Below, one piece after another: positions 9,889 through 17,865 of a stretch of DNA of 57,417 bases. Positions within the stretch are counted from its first letter, which is position 1. Each line of letters starts with the position of its first letter. The position numbers and the translations under genes were made by a program. Origin of the DNA: Candidatus Woesearchaeota archaeon (lineage in GTDB: Archaea; Nanobdellota; Nanobdellia; SCGC-AAA011-G17; JAGVZF01); the NCBI GenBank assembly GCA_018302785.1, contig JAGVZF010000034.1, positions 1 through 57,417 of the forward strand. Direction: 5' to 3'. Below the pieces are notes generated by a model that was given only the letters and a program-made list of their open reading frames with translations, ran no database searches and was not told where the DNA came from.

Positions 9889-11443
9889 AATACTTAAGAA
9901 ATGGAGAGTAATAGTTTTAATATTAGCACTTTTAATTAGTTTGATTTCTATTAATTATCAATTTAATACAGAAGGAGTTATAATAAAAGGTGTAGAATTT
10001 AACTCAACTGCTTCATTAGCAGGAATTCCAACGCCATCACCAAATATAGCTCCCACAAACTATGAAAAAATTATAGCAGTTAATGGAAAAGAAATTAAGA
10101 CATTAGAAGATTACACAAAACTAGTTACAGAATCTCCTAATAACCAAGCATTAAGAATTCAAACAAATAAAAATAGTTATGCTATACTAAAATCAAATGC
10201 TTCATCTTTAGGAATTACTGTAGATAATGTTCCCACATCAAATATTAAAAAAGGACTTGAATTACAAGGAGGAACTAGAGTTTTATTAAAACCAGAATCT
10301 ACAATAACAGATCAAGACAGAGAAGATTTAATTCAAATCTTAGAAAATAGACTTAATACATATGGCTTAAGCGACATAAAAATAAAAAAAGCTAATGATC
10401 TTTCTGGGAATAAATATATTTCTGTTGAAATTGCTGGAGCTACAAAAACAGAAGTCAAAGACTTAGTAGCATCTCAAGGAAAATTCGAAGCTAAGATAGG
10501 AGATTCTATTGTTTTTGAAGGTGGTAAAAAAGACATAACATTTGTTTGTAGAAATGATGGAACATGCTCAGGAATAAGAGAATGTCAAGAATCTAGTGAA
10601 GGTCAAGTTTGTATTTTTGAATTTGCAATTACATTATCTGCTGATGCTGCTAAAAAACATGCTGAAATCACAAAAGATTTAGATATAAATATTTCATCAC
10701 AAGGAACAAAATATTTATCAAAAACTCTTGATTTATACCTAGATAATAATCAGGTTGATTCCTTACAAATAGGTGCCGACTTAAAAGGAAGAGAAGCTAC
10801 TCAAATAGCTATTTCTGGTCCTGGAATAGCTACAACAAAAGAAGAAGCTTCACAAAATGCATTAAAGAATATGAACAAGCTTCAAACAATTTTAATTACA
10901 GGATCGCTTCCATTTAAATTAGAAATAGTAAAAATAGATAATATTTCCCCAACATTAGGTTCTCAATTTGTTAAAAATGCTTTATTAATAGGAATTATTG
11001 CTTTAATTGCTGTAGCAATAACAATTTTCATAAGATACAGAAGCTTAAAGATTGTAATTCCAGTTTTTATTACTCAAATCTCTGAAATAATATTATTACT
11101 TGGATTTGCATCTTTATTTAAATATAATTTAGATTTAGCTGCAATAGCAGGAATTATTGCTGCCGTAGGTACAGGAGTAGATGATCAAATAGTTATGATA
11201 GACGAGATTAGAGCTAAAGGCTCAGAATCTTATGCATCAACTGTAAAAGAAAGAATAAAAAGAGCATTCTTCATTATAATGTCTGCTTGGGCTGTTGGTG
11301 TAGCTTCTATGCTTCCATTATTAAGAGCAGGAGCTGGATTATTAACAGGATTTGCCTTCACAACAATAGTAGGAATTTCAGTGGGAGTCTTTATAACAAG
11401 ACCTGCATTTGCATCTATTGTAGAAACTTTATTGGAAGAATAA
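9875..11443 (+). CDS. secD: Protein-export membrane protein SecD; start probably the internal Met at 9875 (MKLNKILKKWR)
   Basis: GLELQGGTRVLLKP...; TM domain VGTGVDDQIVMIDEIR; N-terminal PDZ-like segment. ORF track starts at 9842 but the upstream part lies within secF. Confidence 0.85.
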   Translation: MKLNKILKKWRVIVLILALLISLISINYQFNTEGVIIKGVEFNSTASLAGIPTPSPNIAPTNYEKIIAVNGKEIKTLEDYTKLVTESPNNQALRIQTNKNSYAILKSNASSLGITVDNVPTSNIKKGLELQGGTRVLLKPESTITDQDREDLIQILENRLNTYGLSDIKIKKANDLSGNKYISVEIAGATKTEVKDLVASQGKFEAKIGDSIVFEGGKKDITFVCRNDGTCSGIRECQESSEGQVCIFEFAITLSADAAKKHAEITKDLDINISSQGTKYLSKTLDLYLDNNQVDSLQIGADLKGREATQIAISGPGIATTKEEASQNALKNMNKLQTILITGSLPFKLEIVKIDNISPTLGSQFVKNALLIGIIALIAVAITIFIRYRSLKIVIPVFITQISEIILLLGFASLFKYNLDLAAIAGIIAAVGTGVDDQIVMIDEIRAKGSESYASTVKERIKRAFFIIMSAWAVGVASMLPLLRAGAGLLTGFAFTTIVGISVGVFITRPAFASIVETLLEE

Positions 11444-11493
11444 ACAAAAAGTTTATAAATAATCATTAAGATACATAGTTGGGGTGATTATTT

Positions 11494-11643
11494 ATGCCAG
11501 CATCAAGTGAAATGTACATTCTTTATATATTATTAGGAGCTATTGCTGCAGTAATTTATTCTTTAAGAAGAATATATATACTAGAAAACAAAATTGAAGA
11601 TATGGAAGAAAACATATTGGCAGCATTAAAAAAGAGAAGATAA
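11494..11643 (+). CDS. Small (49 aa) single-TM protein MPASSEMYILYILLGAIAAVIYSLRRIYILENKIEDMEENILAALKKRR
   Basis: ATG preceded by GGGGTGATT (archaeal Shine-Dalgarno-like); TM plus charged coil; below the ORF-track length cut-off. Confidence 0.65.
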   Translation: MPASSEMYILYILLGAIAAVIYSLRRIYILENKIEDMEENILAALKKRR

Positions 11644-12471
11644 TTAGTACAAAGAATCTATTTTTTTTATTATATTTTCTTCTAACTTAATTTCTAAAGC
11701 TTTTATATTTTCTTCTAAATGTTTCTTATTTTTAGTTCCTGGAATTGGAATTGTATTTTTCCATTTATTAATAATCCAAGCTAAGGCTAATTGACTTACA
11801 CTTATTTTTAATTCATTAGCAATTTCAATGAGTTTCTCATTAGTTAACAATCTTCCACTTCCTAAAGGAAAATACGGAATAAATGCAATATTATTTTCAA
11901 TTAAATAAGGCAATAAATCTTCTTCATCTCTTTTATAAGCTAAATTAAAGTGATTTTGAACACTAACTACATTAACAATTTTCTGAGCTTCTTTTAATTG
12001 ATGTAAATCAAAATTACTAACCCCAATATTCTTAATTAAACCATTTTCTTGTAATTCCTTTAAAGCCTTAATACTTTCTTTTAATGGTATTTTTCTATCT
12101 GGGGCATGTAATTGATATAGTTCAATTTGTTTTAATTTTAATCTGTTTAAACTTCCTTTAATTGCTTCTTTAATATGTTCAGGTCTTCCATCTGTATCCC
12201 AATTTATTCCCCCAGGTCTTGTACATCCTGCTTTTGTTGCAATCAAAATCTTTTCTTTATCTTTTTCATTTAATGCTTTTCCAATTAATTCTTCATTTCT
12301 GCCCAAGCCATAAACATCTGCAGTATCAAAAAAATCAACTTCTAATTTAACAGCATGTTTTAATAATTCAATAGCATCTTTTTCTTCTGCTTTAGGTTTG
12401 TACTCATCTAAAGCCATAACTCCTAGACCTATTGCCTTGACAGTTCTCCCAGCAATTTTTCTTTTTTCCAT
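11644..12471 (-). CDS. Aldo/keto reductase
   Basis: DFFDTADVYGLGRNEELIGKAL, IELYQLHAPD, NIGVSNF motifs. Confidence 0.88.
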   Translation of the reverse strand: MEKRKIAGRTVKAIGLGVMALDEYKPKAEEKDAIELLKHAVKLEVDFFDTADVYGLGRNEELIGKALNEKDKEKILIATKAGCTRPGGINWDTDGRPEHIKEAIKGSLNRLKLKQIELYQLHAPDRKIPLKESIKALKELQENGLIKNIGVSNFDLHQLKEAQKIVNVVSVQNHFNLAYKRDEEDLLPYLIENNIAFIPYFPLGSGRLLTNEKLIEIANELKISVSQLALAWIINKWKNTIPIPGTKNKKHLEENIKALEIKLEENIIKKIDSLY

Positions 12472-12510
12472 GCATATCTAAAGATATTAGTTTATTTAAG
12501 ATTATTGAAA

Positions 12511-12621
12511 CGCCGAAGCCAGGATTCGAACCTGGAAGTCCACAAGGACGCAGTTTTCGAGACTGAGCAATCATATTTAAAATATGATTTCTGCTGCCAT
12601 ACCAGATTAGGCGACTTCGGC
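12511..12621 (-). tRNA. tRNA-Ser (anticodon CGA), class II, with an apparent ~28-nt non-canonical intron in the 5' anticodon stem
   Basis: Reverse complement GCCGAAGTCGCCTAATCTGGTATGGCAGCAG[AAATCATATTTTAAATATGATTGCTCAG]TCTCGAAAACTGCGTCCTTGTGGACTTCCAGGTTCGAATCCTGGCTTCGGCG; removing the bracketed block gives a 5-bp GCAGT/ACTGC anticodon stem. Confidence 0.85.
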
Positions 12622-12661
12622 ATCAAAAACCTTTAATATTTTTCTCTTATTAGCTTTAAAT

Positions 12662-13060
12662 ATGTTACCAAAGTATCATTTTTATATTGGATTAATAACT
12701 TCAATAGTTGTTTACTTTATCTCAGGATTTACTAATGCTTTATTATTCTTCATTGGATCTTTTCTAATTGACACAGATCATTACATAGCTTTTGTATTTA
12801 AAGAAAAAAATTGGTCTTTAATGAAATCTTATTTCTATTGGAAATATCTAAATTATCCTTATGATGAATTAATGATCTTTCATACAATAGAAATATGGAT
12901 TTTACTTTTAATTATAGGTCTTTTAATAAATCCAGTACTTTTTATGTTAGCTGGAATGTTATATCATGAATTATTTGATATTTATGATATGCATAAAAGA
13001 AAATTATTCAATGCTAGAGCAATTTCTTTATTTGCTTGGGCAACTAGAAATCTAAAATAA
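12662..13060 (+). CDS. Multi-TM protein with conserved-looking His/Asp residues (YdjM/DUF457-like membrane hydrolase?)
   Basis: Hydrophobic; FLIDTDHYI, FHTIE and YHELFD potential metal-binding residues. Confidence 0.45.
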   Translation: MLPKYHFYIGLITSIVVYFISGFTNALLFFIGSFLIDTDHYIAFVFKEKNWSLMKSYFYWKYLNYPYDELMIFHTIEIWILLLIIGLLINPVLFMLAGMLYHELFDIYDMHKRKLFNARAISLFAWATRNLK

Positions 13061-13117
13061 ACAGAAAAGCTTATAAATACTAATTTCAATCTTTATAAAA
13101 AAATAAGAGGTGAGATT

Positions 13118-14278
13118 GTGAAAAATCAAAAAACATTATTAATAATTTCGATATCAATTCTATTTCTATTAAGTTTTATTGTTATAGGAAGTTTAAGTGC
13201 AAATGCAGCTACATCTTCTTCTTCAAAATGTAGTGATTCTGATGGAGGATTAAATTATGTTGTAAAGGGTACAGTAAGAGCTATAAATGGTACAAATGTA
13301 ACATACAGCACAGATTATTGTTTACCATGGGGGGATAATACGCTTGGAGAGTATTACTGTTCTAATGGAATTGCAAGAGAACAATACTATACATGCGAAA
13401 ATTTAGGGCCTAATTATATATGTACAAATGGTAGATGTGCAACTAATGGCACTACAAACCAGACACCAACACGTTTTAAAAGTCCAACTAATCCCCCAAT
13501 AAGAATGGTAAATACAACAACATGTAACATATGGGCAGTTCCTAGTCAAGGCATTGGTCCATTTACAAGTAACATTTCAGCAAGATTTGGAAATGTAACA
13601 GATCAATTCCCATTTACTGCAACTCTTAAATGTAATTCAAATGATGCAGGTATAGGCATTCCAGTTTGGTTAAATGACCAAATTATTTCAAGGCTTTGTA
13701 ATTATCCACAAGTAAACATACAAACTATTTTTACGGCAAGTGCATCAGGCGCAGGAGCAACTTGTACCACATCGGTTTTTGACAATCCACGACCACAAAC
13801 TTGTGTAGATACAGATGGTGGTAGAAATTATGGAGTTAGAGGTATAACTTATACAAACTATACACAAAATTACACAGATACATGTCAAGACAATTTAAAA
13901 TTAAGAGAATATTGGTGTTCAGGCAACTATGTAGCAAATGAAATTGTAATTTGTAGAAATGTTGGCTTCAAAAAATGTAGTCTTGGAAGATGTATAAACC
14001 CAAGTAATCCGACATTAACAGAACCACAAACATCAACAAAGTCAAGATTTTTCTTATGGGGATTACTAGACATCTTTAGAGGAAAAGTAACAGGTAATGC
14101 AGTAATGGATAGACAGAATCCACAAGAAACTAATATCTTTAATTGGTTAGTATTAGGAGTAATCTTGGTAGCAGGAATAATGTTATATAATAAAAGACAG
14201 TCTACATCAACAACAGAAGTAAAAGAAAGAAGATCTGAAACATCAAAATCTAGATCTCAAAGATCAAGAAGAAGATAA
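13118..14278 (+). CDS. Secreted surface protein with two Cys-rich CxDxDGGxNYxVxG repeats, C-terminal TGNAV motif plus TM and basic tail; GTG start
   Basis: GTG preceded by AGAGGTGAGATT; repeats CSDSDGGLNYVVKGT... and CVDTDGGRNYGVRGI...; TM followed by RSRSQRSRRR. Confidence 0.7.
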   Translation: MKNQKTLLIISISILFLLSFIVIGSLSANAATSSSSKCSDSDGGLNYVVKGTVRAINGTNVTYSTDYCLPWGDNTLGEYYCSNGIAREQYYTCENLGPNYICTNGRCATNGTTNQTPTRFKSPTNPPIRMVNTTTCNIWAVPSQGIGPFTSNISARFGNVTDQFPFTATLKCNSNDAGIGIPVWLNDQIISRLCNYPQVNIQTIFTASASGAGATCTTSVFDNPRPQTCVDTDGGRNYGVRGITYTNYTQNYTDTCQDNLKLREYWCSGNYVANEIVICRNVGFKKCSLGRCINPSNPTLTEPQTSTKSRFFLWGLLDIFRGKVTGNAVMDRQNPQETNIFNWLVLGVILVAGIMLYNKRQSTSTTEVKERRSETSKSRSQRSRRR

Positions 14279-14304
14279 TTTTTTTCTTTTTTATATATTC
14301 ATTT

Positions 14305-14907
14305 TTACTTGTTTAAAACTAAGAATTTATTATTATTCTTCAATTTTTCATATTGTTTCTTATCTCTAAACTTAATTACTTTAGCAGGATTTCCACCAAT
14401 AATAGCTAAATCAAGAACATCCTTAGTAACAACGCTTCCTAATCCAATAATAGAACCTTCTCCAATTGTAACTCCAGGAACTATACTAACTCTACTTCCT
14501 ATCCACACATTATCCTTTATTATAACAGGCTTATGAACTTTTTCTTTTCCAAAAGGTAATATCTCTTTATTATAATCATGATTCCAAGTATAAATTAATA
14601 ATCCTCCAGACAAACTACAATTACTTCCAATAGTTAATCCACCTTCTGCAGAAATAAAACAATCTGGTCCTAAATAAACATTACTCCCAATTATAATTTT
14701 TTCAGGATGACTTATATTAGTAGGTTGTGAAATCCTAACATTAGTACCAACAGATTTCAAATTAGATACTAACAAGTCATTCTTCATTAATCTATAGTAA
14801 GATAATATTTTATTTTCAACCCAAAAATAAACTTCATTAAAATATCTCCAAGTAACTCTCAAAAATCTATTTCTATAAAAAAGATTAAATAAATTAAATA
14901 ATTTCAT
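14305..14907 (-). CDS. Hexapeptide-repeat O-acyl/acetyltransferase (LbH)
   Basis: VWIGSRVSIVPGVTIGEGSIIGLGSVVTKDV...IIGGNPAKVIKFR. Confidence 0.85.
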   Translation of the reverse strand: MKLFNLFNLFYRNRFLRVTWRYFNEVYFWVENKILSYYRLMKNDLLVSNLKSVGTNVRISQPTNISHPEKIIIGSNVYLGPDCFISAEGGLTIGSNCSLSGGLLIYTWNHDYNKEILPFGKEKVHKPVIIKDNVWIGSRVSIVPGVTIGEGSIIGLGSVVTKDVLDLAIIGGNPAKVIKFRDKKQYEKLKNNNKFLVLNK

Positions 14908-15010
14908 TTTAACTCTTACACTCGGAATTCACTTCATTTCAATAAATATTTATCTTCATCAAATCTTATTATAAAAAGTTTTAAAAACCTTCCTAATAAC
15001 TCATAAATTA

Positions 15011-15439
15011 ATGGAAAGTTCTAAGCACAGTTGGTTAAAATTAACACTAATTTCATTATTATTCAACCTTATTTTATATCCATTTGTAAAATATTCAAAT
15101 AATTTAGGTGTATCTAGCTCAGTTGCCTTAGTTATGTATTTTGTATTTGCTAGCTTAGGAATGATAATTTATCATATAAAAAAGAAAACTAACTTAAAGA
15201 TAGATAAAAAAACTTTTGCAATAGTAATCTTAACAACTCTGTTTATGTTAGTAACTAATTTATCTATGTGGCAGGCAGTTGTTATTGCTCCAAATATAGG
15301 ATATCCTATCTTAATTACACAAGCTTCAATGATACTAATAACATTATATGCAGCCATATTTCAAAAAGAAGAATTTAATATCAAAAAAATACTATCAGTA
15401 ACATTAATTTTCATAGGGATTGTCATAGTGATGTTATAA
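15011..15439 (+). CDS. EamA/DMT-superfamily half-size transporter subunit (SMR-like)
   Basis: 4-5 TM protein; VVIAPNIGYPILI motif shared with the next gene; 1-nt stop/start overlap. Confidence 0.65.
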   Translation: MESSKHSWLKLTLISLLFNLILYPFVKYSNNLGVSSSVALVMYFVFASLGMIIYHIKKKTNLKIDKKTFAIVILTTLFMLVTNLSMWQAVVIAPNIGYPILITQASMILITLYAAIFQKEEFNIKKILSVTLIFIGIVIVML

Positions 15440-15855
15440 TGAATTGGATTTTGTTATCATTAATTGCAATGTTTTTTAATTTCGTAGTATTTATTTTAAT
15501 AAGAAAACTAACAAAAAGAATGTCATCAAGTGTAATGTCTCTTTATTTATTTGGAATCTCAGCTATCTATTTAATAATAACAAACTTAATTTTAGAAGAA
15601 TCTTATTCTATGCCAAAAATAGCATTTTTATTATTAACTACTGCAGGATTAGCAGGAAGTATAGTCTACTTAGTTTTATACAAAGCAATTAGCATCGCTC
15701 CAAATATAGGATATCCTGTAGCTGTATTTTCTTTACATATTGTAATAACTACAATAATATCTGCCTTATTTCTTGGCACAAGTCTAACTCTAATTAAATT
15801 TATTGGAGTAATAATTGCTGCAGCAGGTATTATCTCATTAATACTTTGGAAATAA
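15439..15855 (+). CDS. EamA/DMT-superfamily half-size transporter subunit (SMR-like)
   Basis: 4-5 TM protein; ISIAPNIGYPVAV motif paralogous to the upstream gene. Confidence 0.65.
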   Translation: MNWILLSLIAMFFNFVVFILIRKLTKRMSSSVMSLYLFGISAIYLIITNLILEESYSMPKIAFLLLTTAGLAGSIVYLVLYKAISIAPNIGYPVAVFSLHIVITTIISALFLGTSLTLIKFIGVIIAAAGIISLILWK

Positions 15856-15865
15856 TCAGCTTTTC

Positions 15866-15943
15866 TTACTTTTCAAAACATGTTCTATAATCAAATGGTT
15901 TAGTTCTAACAGGTTCTCCACCCAAAATTGCTAATTTACTCAT
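15866..15943 (-). pseudogene. Truncated DegT/DnrJ/EryC1/StrS aminotransferase remnant (N-terminal 25 codons only)
   Basis: Translates as MSKLAILGGEPVRTKPFDYRTCFEK*, matching the N-terminus MSKLAIFGGEPIRKKPFQY of the intact aminotransferase at 25905..27128; ATGA overlap with the upstream oxidoreductase stop. Confidence 0.75.
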
Positions 15944-17010
15944 CTTAGCAACCTCCCATCTTTTGTAAAGCTTGTCTCTCTTGCCTTTACTTTTCTTAAT
16001 ATATCATTTAAAGGTAATTTAACCTTTACATTTCCCCCAAAATCATGAGATTCATAAAATGCCATTGCTATTTCCAGTGCTGCTTTTCCATCATATCCAC
16101 TTTCTTGATTAATTTCATTCTTATTTAATGCTTCAACTATATTCTTAACAGCATTTAAATATGGAGATAAACTTTTAACTTCTTCTATTTTATCTTCTTT
16201 TAATTCATAAATTCCACTTTCTCCTTCACTACTTTCAATTTTAAATAATTCTATATTTTTTCCACTTCTAATCATTCCACCAACACTTAATATTCCTTTA
16301 CTTCCAATTAAATCAACTTTAAAATGACAATAGTCTCTCCATCTACAATCAAATGTTGCATGCACCCCATTCTTAAATCCAATAACACCATAAGCTCCAG
16401 GATCAGTAGTTTCATCATGCAAAATTTTACCGCTCACCCATTCAGCATCTCCAACATAATATCTTAACAAATCAAATAAATGACTTCCCCCATTTAACAA
16501 TCCAACAGTAGCATAACTATCAACTTTTTGTATCTCTCCAATCTTTCCAGAATCTAATAATTTTTTTGCTAAAATAAAAGAATTATCAAACCTTCTTGTA
16601 TGATCTATAACTAAGTGAACATTATTATTCTTACAAGTCTCAATCATTTCATCACATTCTTTTAAACTCATCGCCATTGGCTTTTCACAAAAAATAGCCT
16701 TTACACCTTTTTCACATGCATACAAACAAATATCTCTATGACTATCATTATGTGTACAAATGCTTAAAATGTCGATGTCCTCTTTATCAAACATTTCCTT
16801 ATAATCAGTATATAATTTATCAATACCACTATCTTTTCTAAAATCTTCTAATCTATCATTATTAATATCACAACCAGCAATTAATTCTATATTATCATGA
16901 GCTAAATAACATCCTGTATGAGATGCAGGCTTATTTTTTATTTTTGGGTCCCTATCAAATAAGTTTCCTATTCTACCTAATCCAACAATTGCAGCTTTGT
17001 AAATAACCAT
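15940..17010 (-). CDS. Gfo/Idh/MocA family NAD(P)-dependent sugar oxidoreductase
   Basis: AAIVGLGRIG Rossmann motif; SICTHNDSHRDI; AIFCEKPMAMS (EKP motif). Confidence 0.88.
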   Translation of the reverse strand: MVIYKAAIVGLGRIGNLFDRDPKIKNKPASHTGCYLAHDNIELIAGCDINNDRLEDFRKDSGIDKLYTDYKEMFDKEDIDILSICTHNDSHRDICLYACEKGVKAIFCEKPMAMSLKECDEMIETCKNNNVHLVIDHTRRFDNSFILAKKLLDSGKIGEIQKVDSYATVGLLNGGSHLFDLLRYYVGDAEWVSGKILHDETTDPGAYGVIGFKNGVHATFDCRWRDYCHFKVDLIGSKGILSVGGMIRSGKNIELFKIESSEGESGIYELKEDKIEEVKSLSPYLNAVKNIVEALNKNEINQESGYDGKAALEIAMAFYESHDFGGNVKVKLPLNDILRKVKARETSFTKDGRLLR

Positions 17011-17245
17011 ATTAGTAATAATCCAGAAACATTTATAAAGCTTTTACTAGAGATTAAATAAATAGTTATTACATATTTAATTTCTTTAAGTCTTAGAAAC
17101 GTGCTAGAGTTCCCATAATCATTTGCTTTAAAATTTATTATTCATACAGCAAGCTTTAAATAATTATTCAAAACAATAGTATCAATGATAAAAATAGAGA
17201 ATTATTGTTCTATATTATTTATAACAACAGAAAGGCAAGCCAAAA

Positions 17246-17842
17246 ATGTATGACGAAAAAAATTATGATCCTTCATTTGTATCATCTAAAGCAATAATAG
17301 GAAAAGGTACAACAATATTTAGATGCAGTGTAATAAGAGAAGACGTCCAAATAGGTGAAAATTGTGATATTAGAAATTTTGTCTATATAGACAGAGGGGT
17401 TATTATAGGTAAGAATGTAAAAATTATGGACGGTACATACATGTATAGAGGAATAAGAATAGAAGATAATGTTTTCATTGGTCCAAAAGTTTTATTCTTA
17501 AATGATAAACATCCACGTAGAGATAAAATAAGAGATTTAAAAAATATTGAATGGGTAGTAAAAAAGAATGCATCTATTGGGGCAGGATCAGTAATTCAAT
17601 CTGATATAACATTAGGGGAATATTCATTAGTAGGTGCAGGTTCTGTAGTAATGAAAGATGTCCCTCCATTTGGGCTAGTCTATGGAAATCCTGCAAAACT
17701 TAAGACCTTTGTTTGCAGAAATGCCCATCCTTTAAAGATTTCAACATTTATTCAGACCAAAGATAATGTTTCTTTTAAATGTAAGATATGCAATGACTAT
17801 ATAGAAATAGAAAAAAGCGATTTTCTAAAACTATCAGTATAA
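17246..17842 (+). CDS. Hexapeptide-repeat acetyltransferase (WbpD/WlbB-like) with C-terminal CxxAH...CxxC zinc-ribbon-like tail
   Basis: Isoleucine-patch repeats; GAGSVVMKDVPPFGLVYGNPAKL; tail VCRNAHPLK...FKCKICNDY. Confidence 0.82.
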   Translation: MYDEKNYDPSFVSSKAIIGKGTTIFRCSVIREDVQIGENCDIRNFVYIDRGVIIGKNVKIMDGTYMYRGIRIEDNVFIGPKVLFLNDKHPRRDKIRDLKNIEWVVKKNASIGAGSVIQSDITLGEYSLVGAGSVVMKDVPPFGLVYGNPAKLKTFVCRNAHPLKISTFIQTKDNVSFKCKICNDYIEIEKSDFLKLSV

Positions 17843-17865
17843 ATAATTTCAAACGGATATAAAAA

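Noticed and set aside
11230-11469. Two ORFs (minus 11230..11466 and plus 11287..11469) overlapping the end of secD
   Set aside because: Shadow/alternate-frame ORFs of secD; no start signal or family match.
17011-17245. ~235-nt intergenic region examined for an ncRNA or missing small gene
   Set aside because: Only AT-rich promoter-like sequence; no convincing structure, tRNA or ORF.
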